A stretch of 64,000 nucleotides of DNA, from contig JAPEVC010000065.1 of the NCBI GenBank assembly GCA_027946555.1, positions 1 to 64,000 on the forward strand, read 5' to 3'. This document shows, piece by piece, positions 34,978-46,409 of this stretch (the first letter of the stretch is position 1; each line of letters begins with the position of its first letter). The notes under the pieces are model-generated. The model ran no database searches, was not told the DNA's origin, and was given only the letters and a program-made list of their open reading frames with translations. A program made the translations under genes and the position numbers. Origin of the DNA: Gnomoniopsis sp. IMI 355080 (taxonomy: Eukaryota > Ascomycota > Sordariomycetes > Diaporthales > Gnomoniaceae).

Positions 34978-36126
34978 TCATGTCAAGAATGTCGGCGGAA
35001 GGTCAGGTCCTATTGAATAGTCAGTCTCAATGTCCTCATCACACGATATATTTCAGTCCCTCCAGGAAAGATAGATACTCACCCCAAACATGTAAGTTAT
35101 CAGGACTGGCCGGCGTACGCTGGGTCGGATAATTCGCGTCCAATAGATCTCCATCGACATAATGCTCCATGACGAACCGACTTGGGTCAAACCAGTAATC
35201 GAAAATCTGACTGCCCATTATATGCCGCCCCACGCCCCAGCAGTTCTCGTAACCCTTGTGCCGCAACCAGTCATGGCCCAGCACCTGCGCGTTGTAGTCG
35301 TGCGTCTCAAAGCTGCTGTGATGCACGTGTGGCGCGCGTGGGCCCTCGAAGAAGAAGAAGCAGTGGTGATCAACCTTTTCTGCGCCCTTGTCCAGCCGGA
35401 AGAAGACTGTGACATCTTCACCGGCTTCATTGTGAATGAGCTCCGAAGGATGGAAGTTGAAATAAGTAGAAAAGAACTCAAACTCCTTCTTGTAGTTCGT
35501 TGTGCACAGACCGAAGTGGCCGAGCTTGTGAATTGGGGCCGGACGCTTCTTGAACCGTTGAGTCTGGTTGACGTCGCGGTTCTGCTTGCCCGGCTGGACG
35601 GAGAAGAGATGGTTAGCTGTCGCGTGGGACCATAAAGACATACTCAGGTACACAAGAAAACATCAGACAGCACACTCACAAGATTCGGCTTCGGCTCAGG
35701 CAGCTCCAAACTCAAAGGCTCCATCTTTTGCTGGCCCCAAACCAAATGAAACGGCACCCCATCCACGGGCTCATAAAACGTCACGCCCTTGCCACCGCCC
35801 GGCGCATCCTTCAACTCATACACCTCCGTCACCTTGGCCTCTGCCGGCAGGATCTTTCTCGCGCGCTCCAGCTCCTCCACACTGTCGACCGCAAAGGCCG
35901 CGCCACCGAACTCGGTCTTGTCGGCGGCTTCTTCGATACACAGCACAAAGGGCTCTGTGCCGTAGCCGCGGTAGTAGGTGCGAGGGCCGACGCGCTTGGT
36001 CTCGAAGAAGCCAAAGTCTTCGGCGAATTGGCGCGCGGCGTCAATCTCGCTTGGGAGGTAGCGGTAGTAGACGTGTGATATGCGTGAGAGCTGAAGTTTG
36101 GACGGGTGGGTGCCGTTGTTTGCCAT
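34978..36126 (-). CDS. Extradiol-type ring-cleavage dioxygenase (VOC superfamily)
   Basis: Exons are 36126-35680, 35593-35083 and 35009-34978, giving 329 residues. The short last exon restores the typical ending VWGPDLPPTFLT. Two glyoxalase-like domains are visible, at about residues 12-135 and 168-315. Candidate iron ligands are His175 (HKLGHFGL), His240 or His241 (PHVHHSSFE) and Glu292 (VMEHYVDGD), the 2-His-1-Glu arrangement of type I extradiol dioxygenases. His247 and Tyr near 249 fit second-sphere catalytic residues. The family cleaves catechol-like rings next to the diol. The substrate here is unknown. It could belong to the 14-36 kb enzyme cluster or be a separate catabolic enzyme. Confidence 0.85.
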
Positions 36127-38200
36127 GTTGGGCTGACGTTGCGGTCACGCAGGCAGTGCAGTGATTTGGGAGTCGTTTGCTGTTATGAGTTGCAGGAGAA
36201 ATTTATGAAGATATGCCACTTGTTACAAAGTGAGTGTGATACCTCTTATTAAAGCTCAAATACAGAAATAGCGAGCCGAAATGTCACCGGATCAGCAGAT
36301 GAACATGAGATGTAGTCGTTTCGGAGTCTAGATCTATGGCTGTCAGCCTGAATGGTAGACTCCGCTACGTGTGACGTTTGGCTGGTGCATAGCCAAGGAA
36401 CCCCGCGGAGACCTGGTGGGGAAACTCCATCTTATCCAGACTGGTGTAAATAGGCTCGGACCAGCTAGTTCGAAGAATGTGGCGGGCTTGGAACGGCAGT
36501 TGTGAGGTAGTGGGACGCCAATGGGTTGGAGATGGTGAAACAATCCTGAATACTAAGCGGTCGATTGGAGAAATACTTGAGCCGCATGCTGCAGGCGGCA
36601 AAATACGTGAGCTGTTGACACGCCTAGATTTATATCCGGTTCAACTCCGTATATCCGCAAGTCGCTGCCACAAATTCCCCGGGCAAGATTTATAATGTAC
36701 ACCAGTGGGATTTATCCATTGTGTTGCAGGGCAATATGTTGCTTACTTGTAGTCGATGCTATGGTGCCAGACAGTTCGGCATGCACTGTCTACATGGGTG
36801 GATGAGACAAGACTCACTCAACCAAGCTCAGGAAGATATGCGGGCAAAAAAAAATTGCTAACTTCTAAGCAGTGAATAAACTGGCTTTGAAGACATGAGG
36901 AGCATATTCATGTATGTATTCAACCACGTCTGTTTTGCCCAGGTGAATGGATACCTGGCTAGACCTTAGTAACCGAGAATGAGATTAGTAATTGATACAC
37001 AGCGTGATTGAAATTCCAGGCTCAGGCGACAATACTTAACTGCAATTAGGATAGTTAACAGTCTGGCAACTCCGGCTTCATTGCGCATCGTTGAGGCGTC
37101 AATAACCAGCATTGAGATTGTCCACTTGACGAGTAGATGTCAAGTCAGAAACGATCGTGCCAGAGTCGAGTAATTTCACCTATTGTGTCATTTCACAGAA
37201 GCAACGTCTTCGACGCTCTACTAAGCTTTTAGTCCAGCAAACCTTGAAGACAACGTTACAGACCCTGTCCTGAATCTTGAGCTTTGTATAGTATAGCACA
37301 CTACATCACAGGCAGGCTTCCGTTGAGGTGTTGCTTTTCGTAAATTAATTCATGATTGCTATGTTGTCAGTGTGCGAAGTCCGAGACTTTACACGCAACA
37401 ACTGTAAATGTCAGAATGTGTGGAACCGCACCTGAAGCGGCGTGCACTCGAAGGAATGTGTATCGACGAGTACCAAATAATTTCCGGCAGAGAATACACG
37501 CATTTATCATTCAAGCCTGTGCTCAAGCTTATGATATGTCTTGCCATGAAGCAGTCAAGGTCCGGAAGTAACATCATCCAGAGTGGAGCATGTTATTCCA
37601 GGTGGTCTGCAAAGGTCAGGAGATGAATCATGGATGTCCCATAATGGGTCATGTTGAAGCCCATGAATCCTCCTTTTACCTGCAGGCAAGTTTTGCGATA
37701 CGTACATGTCTCCTGCCTACTTTGGTTATGACCAACCATTGTCTTCCAGTGTCTGGTCTCTCGGTACCTAGCTATGTGACTTTGGCTACTCAGGCTCACG
37801 GATCCTTAGACGAGACGACGTGCTCTATGCCTATTGCGAACAGTACAAGGACCTGTCACGACTCAACCCCCCTGGCTTTTGAGTGGTCCTCCGCGGTTGA
37901 TTGCAAAATACGGTAATCTTTGGTGGAAAAATACTAGATTGACTGACACAGCCGCAATTGTGGAATTGTGCTCAATGGTGGCATGTCATATTATCTCAAT
38001 CATGGATATATAGAAGGTATTGTCGATTGAACTCCACAATATAGTGATGCTCATAAAGATATAAGTATAGACAGACCTCTCTCCATCCTGTTCCATCAAA
38101 TATCCAGATCCTGCAGTCATTTACACTCACAAACCTGATTCAAAAGAGAACCACATCATACAATCTAACAACTTCCGCATCTCACCTCAAATCTTTCACA
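36127..38200. other. Long intergenic region, nothing recognised
   Basis: No gene is supported in about 2 kb. TATA-like sequence (about 38055-38068) lies roughly 140 bases before the small secreted-protein gene. Confidence 0.5.
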
Positions 38201-38421
38201 ATGCGTTTCACAGCCATTCTTGCCCTTGCCATGGCTTCATTTACCATGGCCCAGAGTGGCACCACCTGGCTTTCCGAGGTCGACTGCGAGGAAGAGGGAA
38301 ACGGCTACGTATGTTATATAACACGATAAGGACGTTAAACCAACTTTGAATTTTGCTAACATGTTTTGTATAGTGCTCCAGCGGATATACCTGCACCATT
38401 GACAGTGAGGCCAACGGATAG
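38201..38421 (+). CDS. Tiny secreted cysteine-containing protein (effector-like)
   Basis: Exons are 38201-38308 and 38374-38421, separated by a 65-nt intron (GTATGT...GCTAAC...TAG), giving 51 residues. MRFTAILALAMASFTMA is a clear signal peptide. The mature part is about 34 residues with three cysteines (VDC, YC, YTC). The stop TAG overlaps a possible second donor (GTATGT at 38421). If that is used, an exon starting near 38539 would add a few residues ending LLTC, giving a fourth cysteine and an even pairing. Size, signal and cysteines resemble secreted fungal effectors or small antimicrobial-type peptides. No homologous family is recognised and the 3' end is uncertain. Confidence 0.6.
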
Positions 38422-39125
38422 TATGTGTTGATTGATCCCAACCTTGGAAGATGTTATGCACCAAGAACCTCCCACTTTTACACAAGAATGTTTTGATGCA
38501 ACCAATGGATTCATCGCTAATATACGTTCTCTTTAACTAGCTGGCTTCTGACTTGCTAGAGGTGGCCTTGAGAATCTCTGCGAGGAACCATACTAGGAGG
38601 TAGTCTGAAGTTCTGAACTCATAGTTCCTGAGTATGGTGATATGGATTAAATTTGAGGATAAAAAGTAATACACTGGTCAAGCCCGAGTTTTTTCGCGCC
38701 TATGACATTACACATCATCTTGAGACTCTATCGTAATTGTTCATTTTGGGTAAAACGTTGTCGATGCGTCTTTTCGATTTTGAGTTGATGGTGATATCCT
38801 CGTACATTCCCATAAAGACCCTAGATCCCTGCCCACAGATCTTATCTCTGCAGGGGTCAAGCTTCGCTGACGTCGGTCGTCCAAGAACCCATCCGAACTC
38901 CTTCCATAGAACTTTCCTCGAACTTTTATTAACTTTCTCATCGACATTGGCAAACTCAGCCTCGGAAATCAAATCTAATCACCGCACGAACCGAACCTTG
39001 CACCAGCAACGCGCGCTTTTGGCCTCTTCCAAGACCTCACCGAACGAAGGACCACCACACCCCTCACTCAACCTCGCCCGCAACGCCGCGCGCGCGCCGC
39101 CCTTGTCTCCTCCTCCTCCTCCAAC
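38422..39125. other. Intergenic / 5' flank of phosphatase gene
   Basis: A possible extra exon of the small secreted gene lies near 38539-38557. The last 150 bases are CT/CCTCC-rich, as in many fungal 5' leaders. Confidence 0.4.
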
Positions 39126-39845
39126 ATGCCCAGAAAATCCTCCAAACCCTCCCTCTCGACCTCCTCGACCTTCAGCTCCCTCAACGGCGGCACCACCACC
39201 ACCCCGACGATCCCCCGCCTCCTCACCGACGGCGCTCCCTTACCAACCCTCATTGTATTCGACCTCGACTACACCCTCTGGCCCTTTTGGGTCGACACCC
39301 ACGTCAACGGGAGCAAGCTCACTCCGGCGCCCAACTCGTCCAACACCGCCGTGCTCGACCGCGTAGGCGAGTCTTTTGCCTTTTACACCGACGTGCCCTC
39401 GATCCTCCACACCCTGACCACCACCCTCGGCGTCAAGGTCGGCATCGCAAGTCGCACGTGCGCGCCGGACCTGGCGCGCGAGATGCTCAAGTTGCTGCAC
39501 GTGCATCCACCACCGCCGGCGGCAACACTCGAGGGGGGCGCAAGCGCAAAGAACAATAAGGCGGGCAAGACTAGGAAGGCGATCGAGTTATTTGACGCGG
39601 GGCTGCAGATCTATCCGGGGAGCAAGATTACGCATATGCAGAAGTTACATAAGGATACCGGAGTGCCGTATGAGGAGTTTTTGTTCTTTGACGACGAGAG
39701 TCGGAATCGCGATACCGAGGGGTTGGGAGTCACGATGTGGTTAGTCAAGGATGGGGTGACTTGGGGCGAGATCGAGGCAGGTGTGAGAGAGTGGAGGCGG
39801 CGGAGGGCAATTACTGCACCGGTGGACGGTGAGCAGCGGGAGTGA
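39126..39845 (+). CDS. HAD-superfamily magnesium-dependent phosphatase (MDP-1-like)
   Basis: A single exon encodes 239 residues. After a Ser/Thr-rich start of about 40 residues comes VFDLDYTLWPFW. Asp46 is the expected nucleophile and Asp48 the acid/base (DxDxT). Motif II lies in KVGIASRT, the conserved lysine region in GSKITHMQKLHKDTG, and the acidic motif III in LFFDDESRN. The order and the LWPFW signature fit eukaryotic MDP-1, an acid phosphatase proposed to act on phosphotyrosine or fructosamine-phosphate type substrates. An insertion with PPPPAATLEGGASAKNNKAG separates motifs II and III and is probably a loop. Codons are rich in C at the third position. Confidence 0.88.
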   Translation: MPRKSSKPSLSTSSTFSSLNGGTTTTPTIPRLLTDGAPLPTLIVFDLDYTLWPFWVDTHVNGSKLTPAPNSSNTAVLDRVGESFAFYTDVPSILHTLTTTLGVKVGIASRTCAPDLAREMLKLLHVHPPPPAATLEGGASAKNNKAGKTRKAIELFDAGLQIYPGSKITHMQKLHKDTGVPYEEFLFFDDESRNRDTEGLGVTMWLVKDGVTWGEIEAGVREWRRRRAITAPVDGEQRE

Positions 39846-40599
39846 GCAGAGGATATGACATGACTGAAGGGCGTCTGGATCCTTCTATAAAGCGGTTACG
39901 CTAGGTGAAAGGCCGTCGCTTGCAAGTTCGGCCTGCTCGTCACGAGATGGGCTATTTGTGGGATCAATGATGCGTTGGGCGGCCAAGATACGCCTCGCCC
40001 CACCAATAGAGGGCTTGCAAGAGCCAACATACACCAGGGTTGTCATTGTCGACGTGGTACGTGACTGCTTCGTTGGGAAGACCAAATTTGGTTCAGTTTA
40101 AAGCATGTGCTGAGCCGAGTTGCCAGCTAGATACCGCGCAACATGACGGGCTGCGGAAAAAGAGGAATTCTGAGTTGTTTAGATAGTCGCAAGGCCCATC
40201 ATCCGTAGCACACCACAAGGCCCTGAAGAGGGTGTAGCAGTTGAAAGTGTATAGATAGAATGGATAGATGGGCTAGATTTAGATTGCGCAACTGCTTTAT
40301 ATTTCCCAACATCGCTCCCCATCTGTCCGCCATATGCAATGCCACCAGATGCGTCTCTACTCTGTCTGTTACCAATGAATGCCCGGCCATGAATGTGCTA
40401 TATCAAGCTCCCACCACTCCAAATCATGCCATCACCAGCGTTAAAAATGACCAAGTAGCTTTCTATATGCGTCTGAGGCCCTGCTTGCCTCATATAATAT
40501 GCGTCCCTCCGTCCCTCCATCCAAACGGCCGTCTTTCTATCACCATGCTCTCTCAACAATTCGCTATAAATGATTTCCAAAAATTTACCGCCTCGTCTG
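39846..40599. other. Convergent intergenic spacer
   Basis: This is the 3' flanks of the phosphatase (+) and Sec14-like (-) genes. No gene is supported. Confidence 0.5.
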
Positions 40600-42187
40600 T
40601 CATGCCGCAGCCACAGGTTTGCCGTTCAGAGGTGCTTCACTCGTTTCCACCAGCTTCTTCTCATCCCTCTCCTCAAGCGAGAGTTCTTTGATGTCCAGTG
40701 GTGACGACACCAGCGGCTCCGAGGGCGCGTCAACAAACTTCTCTGACGCAGGTGACGCGAGCTCAGGTAGCGCGGCGCCATTGACCTCAGCAGACAGCAG
40801 CTCATGCTGAGGCTCCTGCTGCTCTTCCACCTTGGCGGGTTGCTCGTTAGTCCCATTCACCACCACGGCGGGCTCCCCTACGACGGGCTGCTGTCCCGCC
40901 TTGATGGCCTCTTCGCCATTGACAGCAGGAGCAGCAGCAACCTCTTCTTGTTGTTGCTGCTGCTCCACCGCAACAGGGATACTCCCCACCACTTCCCGCC
41001 TCTCCTTCCCACCTACAGTCCCTCGCGCCACACACTGCAGCCTCTTGCCCCCGTCGATGGGCACCCAGTACAGCGGGCCAGGCGGAAACTTGGCATTATG
41101 TCCGTCGGCCCAGTCAACAGTGTTGGTGATGGTCGCGTCGAGCTTCGGCTGGTCGTTCCAGGAAAAGTCGAGCTCGCCGCCGTACTTTTTGGGAATGTTC
41201 TCGACCGCGATGAAGGACTTGAGGGTTGGTAGGACCTCGGGGGGAGAGAGGATAAATATCTTGGATACGGTCACGGGGTCGAACCAGCGCTTAATCCATC
41301 CCCAGACGGTGGTGAAAAACGAAGGTGCGCCAATGATCTGCCAAAAGAAGGGAAAAAATCTGGTCAGCCTACACAGGACGCCAACATCGGCAGGAGGGAA
41401 ACAAGGAAAACTCCAAACTCACGAAAATGCGGTCTAATGTCTCGGGATAATGCGCAGTAGCCAGCTCACTCGCAGCCTGCATATGGCCCTTCAAATTCCA
41501 ATAACCCTTCAAGGTAACCCCCGTCACATCGACAATATTCGTGCTCAGCGTAATCGGCGTGCGGCCCGCATACTCGCGGTCCGTCAGCTGAGTACACAGC
41601 GGCTGAGCGAAGCGCGTCAAGTTCTCGTACAGCGCAGACAGGTTTCCCAGCTTGCCCCGACCGGCGGCCTTGTCAACCTTGGCGATGGTCTTGAGGTCGA
41701 GATGGCGGATCTCAAATAGGTAGATGGGAATACCGCGGCGGTCGCGACGGCCGGTCCATTGCGGGTAGAGACGGCGCGAGGCCTCGTAGGCGTCGACGTC
41801 GATGGAGTCGTAGAGGCCGTCGACGTCGGCCTCTTTGCGCCAGGCCTCGGTGGCGGCGAACTGGGCGTGCGCCGAGGGCAGGTCCCAGCGGCGGGCGCGG
41901 AGGAAGCGGAGAACGGTGGCGTCGTCGTGGGAGGCTGGGTTGGTGGCGGTGGCAGGCGTGTAGAGCTTGTGCTCGGCGAGGAGGGATTGGAAGGCGGCGA
42001 AGGTGGTGGCCTCGGTGTCGGTGAGGTGGCCGAGGTGGCCGTGTGGATAGCCGTAGTCAAGGGCGCCTTTGACGGGGCCTTGGGTGTGGTTGTTGGCGTG
42101 GTGGGAACTGCGCGAGGTGGAGGTGCGGGATAAGGTTTTGGAGAGAGTTCTGGAGGCGGATGGGGGGCGGTCGGTGGAAGGGGACAT
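40600..42187 (-). CDS. Sec14-like CRAL-TRIO lipid-transfer protein
   Basis: Exon 1 is 42187-41423 and exon 2 is 41337-40600, with an 85-nt intron in phase 0, giving 500 residues. A Ser/Arg-rich start precedes the CRAL-TRIO N-terminal helices (DDATVLRFLRARRWDLPSA). The lipid-binding domain follows: RRGIPIYLFEIRHLD, then NIVDVTGVTLKGYWNLKGHM, then YPETLDRIF joined to IIGAPSFFTTVWGWIKRW and ILSPPEVLPTLKSFI, ending at IPKKYGGELDF. The last 150 residues are Glu/Gln/Pro/Val-rich and probably disordered. Proteins of this kind move phosphatidylinositol and other lipids between membranes and support Golgi and phosphoinositide signalling. Confidence 0.92.
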
Positions 42188-43713
42188 TGTGAAAAAAAAA
42201 GGAAAGACAAGAGGAGATATATGTGGACTATGTAACGCAAGTGTTATGGGATGATATTATCACAACAAGCAAGGTACAGGGCAGGGACAAGGAACGCCTA
42301 AGGTTCAGAATAGCGTTGAAGGTGACGTTTTGTACGCTCCGGTTAGACCAACGAGAGCACAGTAAAGGCGCACAGCACAGCCTGACAGCCAGACAGCGTG
42401 ACGATGTGATGGGTTGGGGATGGGAATGGGATGTGCAAGGTGTAAGACGCGGATGCAACGTGAAGGATATATATGAGACGAACACCTTTCGGAGAGTTTT
42501 TTTTCTGAGAAAAATACGCAACGAGTAAGGTTGTGAGTATGGAGGAGATAGTAAGGAACAGAAGGATGTAAGATGCTGACAAAGATGATAAACCCAAACA
42601 AAGAAAAGATATGCAAAGTGCTTGCTTAATTAATCAATCTCACCGTCAGACTGTCCAGACCGGCCAAAGGAACATCTGGAAATAACAAATCCAACCTCCG
42701 GTCCGGCCGGTGATGAGAGCAGCAGACGCTTTTCCGTTGTAGGAAATAGGAACAACAACCAACACTCAACCGGGTCAACATCAACATTGGGGAAAACCCA
42801 CACAGCTACCGATCTGATCTCATGCAAGGTGATGGATCATCCATGAACCGGCCGCAGCTGATATTTGCTATTCATGCCTAAAAACTACGGCGCTAAATCA
42901 GTCCGTCATCCATTCAGTTGCAACGTCAACCCATGGGACAATTTGGGTGTATAGCATTGTTTTGCGATTTTTTTTTATGTTTTTTGTTTGTATTCACCTC
43001 TCCCCTCGGAACTTTTTGGGTCCAAATTTCGTCAATGACGTAGTGGGCGGGCTCGGGCCCGGAGCTTCGGGAGACTCCGAAGCGCGATTACCGAAAACGG
43101 GCTTTTCAGTTCTGGCAGATCGACTCTAGCAAACGCGATAACAGCTAATTAGCCGCTAGCCAGTGAGGCGCTAACAAACCACCACTTCCCCAGGTCCCGG
43201 GTCCCACTCATAATGATGAAATATTCTGCTGACATTTCAATGCTATAGCACTCTAATTCTGGTTGCATGCAGCGTTACCTTTGTCAATATTGTTCGAATT
43301 TTGTGGAATATGCGTACGCAGCGCAACTCCCAATTGGCTAATTCTTGAAGAGCGTGAAATTATCCTAGCCCAGAGCGCAGATCATTGCAGCGCACATCCC
43401 CAAGCGTCATGTAGTCGTTACCCACGACTCACGAGTCTCATTGCTAACAACACGTACTTGGGAGTGTCGTAAATGCTGAGTGGGGGATGCTTTTCTGATC
43501 AACGAAGCATCATGTCTACAGCATCAAGTCTACATGTCGACGGGAGCTATGTTCATATAAAAACTCCTATTGAGCCTGACGATGCAAGTGACAACCTGCG
43601 TCATTATATATGAACAAATCGATGTATATCTTGTATAGTATGAACTTGTTTTAGCTTGATGTTTGGCTCCTCGCCACATGTCAAACATCATGGATTTGCA
43701 GCCACGCCTGCGA
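42188..43713. other. Intergenic, nothing recognised
   Basis: This is the 5' flank of the Sec14-like gene and 3' flank of the CorA-like gene. Frames at 42223-42616 are low-complexity or in the leader. A poly-T stretch lies near 42967-42988. Confidence 0.5.
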
Positions 43714-45593
43714 TCAAATTGGTGACAAGGGAGCCTCTTTCTCAAATACTGAAGTACCGGTACGAAATGATTGCATCTCTATATCATCGGTGCCGTCCTT
43801 CTTACCAGCCCTCCGGTTGCAGAAGAACCAGATAGACATCGTTGCGCAAGTGAACCCGGCAGTAATAACAAAGTATACCCAAATATGGGGAGAAACCATT
43901 CCCTCTCCGTTCTCTGGTCTCCAGTCGAAGAAGCCCATTGAAAAGAGGCTCTTGTTGTTTCATCAGTCAATTCTCTGTGCAACTGTCGAGGTTTGGACAC
44001 AAAAATGATGAACACTTACAGCAACAAAGGTGGCTGGAAGAAAGACCATAGTCAACATAGCTATTGACCGCATCTGTTTACTGTCGCTGTGAGTTGACGT
44101 GGCTATACCGGCGCTGTATCGTGAAATATAGACATTCGTTCGGGCGTCTTCTTGACCGATATTGTTCCATTCCTAGCAAAGGTACGTATGTGTCAGCGGC
44201 GCTGAATGAAACGCAGTCATCGGAAAAGGGTCAAGTGTCAGTGTAGTCTTACTAGTTGAGTAGCCAGCACCATGCCATCAATGACTGTGCTACACTCCCT
44301 GATCTTTTCCTCGTACTCCCCAATCAATTCCACGAGTCTTTGCTCAATGCGCTCCCCCGTGGAATTCAAATCCTCAATGACGGACTCTGTATCTGTTGGG
44401 CCTTCAAAGGTCAAGTCTTGACAGTGTGAGAGCATTTTCTCCAGCTGGGTTTTCCAGGTTTCCAGGCCTCGTTTCAGAGCACTGACACTGAGCCATAGCT
44501 GCATGACCTCTTCAGGAGATTCGGTCGTGGCCTTGGACTGTTCGGAGCCGGTTGAATTAGACCTAATAACCTTCGGAAAAGGAACCGAAATGGAGAAGAC
44601 TTTGCTCATATCCACAACTCTTTGCACCAACTTCTTGACAAGATTCTTCACTCTGGCAAAGACTCGGTCGCGCTCAATTTCGGCAAATATCAAGGGTAAA
44701 GTTAAAGGGTGAAAGGCCAGCGAGTCACACACTGACAAGCGACTGCGAAAGAAATCACGGTTGGCGTTGCTACAACCGTACACGACGGCGCAGGTCGTCT
44801 TAGTCGATGGCATGTATGTGACAGAGAGAGCAAGATCGTCTTCCCATTCAGCCGAGGATCTACAATTGTATACTTTTCAAGTATCAGTGCCATTGACGGT
44901 TCCGCAGGTCCCTATCGCCTTTCGAAGCAGAAACAAACTCACTAAATACTGGAGGGGAGTTCGTGTCTTTTTTCACCCTCAGGAGCTGGAAAGCTGCTCT
45001 AAAGCTTCGATTGATGACCCGCGCAATGGATCCATGGACTTGCAGAGCGCTGGCTACTCTCTCGCAGATATCCTTTGAGAAGGGAAGGTAGGCAACTTCC
45101 ATCCCTGGATATTTTGGCTTTGCCCTTCCACAACATCTGCCAGCAGATATGTTATCAGTTGTGAGTTCCAGAAGATCATATGTCGTCTGATGTACGGTTT
45201 TCACTTACAGCAAGGTCATACCGCCAGGAGCCTGCCTCTCACTTGTGCTATCCTCCTTTTGTCAATGAGCCGTCAGCTGTGTAAAGATCATTCCGCGTAA
45301 CTTGCAAATTGCACACAATCCAGGTGCTCCTATTGGCATAAAAGAGGACAGCTGATACTTACGCTGAGAAGCCAATGTTTCCATTCCTCATCAGACTCAA
45401 TGGATTGAGTAGAGGTATCAGCGAACGGCTACCAGGAAATTTAGTCTGCGTCTAGGTAGAGGTTTCAACAGCCAAGACGGGGGGAGTAAGCAATGCGTAC
45501 ACTGAATCTGAATATGGTGCTTGACAAAGGCGAGAACTTGAGGACCCCATAGTCCTGCTTTCGCAATAGTCGATCTGTTGTGAGCCATTCCAT
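43714..45593 (-). CDS. CorA-like two-TM membrane protein (N-terminus uncertain)
   Basis: Well-supported exons are 45428-45363, 45255-45209, 45136-44943, 44872-44253, 44172-44020 and 43950-43714, all phase-consistent. An exon 45593-45501 with an ATG would give 469 residues in total. Near the C-terminus a helical stretch (GMVLATQL, then EWNNIGQEDARTN) precedes SIAMLTMVFLPATFVASLFSMGFFDW, the first membrane helix and loop. IWVYFVITAGFTCATMSIWFF is the second. This is the layout of fungal CorA-like proteins, although the GMN ion-selectivity motif is not seen, so magnesium transport is doubtful. The upstream part includes INRSFRAAFQLL and EWEDDLALSVTY. More coding-like sequence lies upstream (45640-46314) and may contain further exons. 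Confidence 0.7.
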
Positions 45594-45639
45594 GATTTCA
45601 CTTAACTACTGAGTCTCTTGTGAGAGGCAATTTCCTTCT

Positions 45640-46314
45640 TCGTGAAGTTTTCACTAGTCGGCGGGCCTAGATTTTCCTAAATAATCATTCAACTACTGTA
45701 TTTCCCAATTAAGGCAGACAAGCACCGCACTACAGCCTCAAAATCGTGGTCTTTCTCCAAAACCCGATTCCAACCTTTCACCGCCGTTGGCTGATTTGGC
45801 TTCTCCGCAGACCCTAATGCAGCGAGGATGCGAGATATCGAAAGTGCTGTTAGTTTTTCTTACACACCACCTTGTGAAATAGCTGCCTTACCATCGCTCG
45901 GTTGCACAGCCAATGCTCTCTGTCACCGGTGAAAAGGAGGTGCTGCGACCCCGCGAATGTGTGCCTCTTCTGAACCGCGACGATGTGCATCTTCACAGCA
46001 TACCATACTATTTAGGGATCTCAAGCTGACGCAATCTTTTGTTCGAGTTGCCCGACATATAGCGCTTGTGTGGAAGCACCAACTAGGCATCCGAAGTCTG
46101 CTGATCAGCTGGGCAGAGTGCAGTACACTGCCCCCAAGCTAGTTACATTTTCTACTTGCGGAATTTCTGTGACTGCAACCTGCGTATAAGGCCCACGGAA
46201 TACTACATAAGCAGAATAAGGCTCTGGATCCAACACGACGGTTGGGACGCAGAAGGTTTTCGTAGTTCTATTTGACCGTGACTGATGCAAAGAAGCCGCT
46301 TCGATCTCTCTCAA
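45640..46314 (-). other. Coding-like segments upstream of the CorA-like gene, unassigned
   Basis: Three stretches on the minus strand read like protein but could not be joined in phase with confidence. One is about 46314-46105 (contains VPTVVLDPEPYSAYVVF). Another is 45990-45892, which starts with Met, contains HTFAGSQHLLFTGDREHW and ends at a GTAAGG donor. The third is roughly 45845-45640 (contains PTAVKGWNRVLEKDHDFEAV). They may be N-terminal exons of the CorA-like gene or a separate small gene. No family is recognised. Confidence 0.35.
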
Positions 46315-46409
46315 TCTCTCGGCATTGGATATTCTGCCTTAATTCCATGTTTGAATCAATCCTTCACAAATTGAGATCTGTCTGGCAACGACCATCGTCT
46401 CCGTCCACC

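Noticed and set aside
13989..36126. Search for a Zn2Cys6 regulator or transporter within the cluster
   Set aside because: No CxxCxxxxxxCxxxxxxC-type motif or multi-helix transporter is visible, so none is claimed.
35162..36164. Long plus-strand frames opposite the dioxygenase gene
   Set aside because: They are antisense shadows of a well-supported gene with conserved metal ligands.
43714..45593. Calling the CorA-like protein a magnesium transporter
   Set aside because: The GMN selectivity motif before TM2 is not seen; only the two-helix layout is shared.
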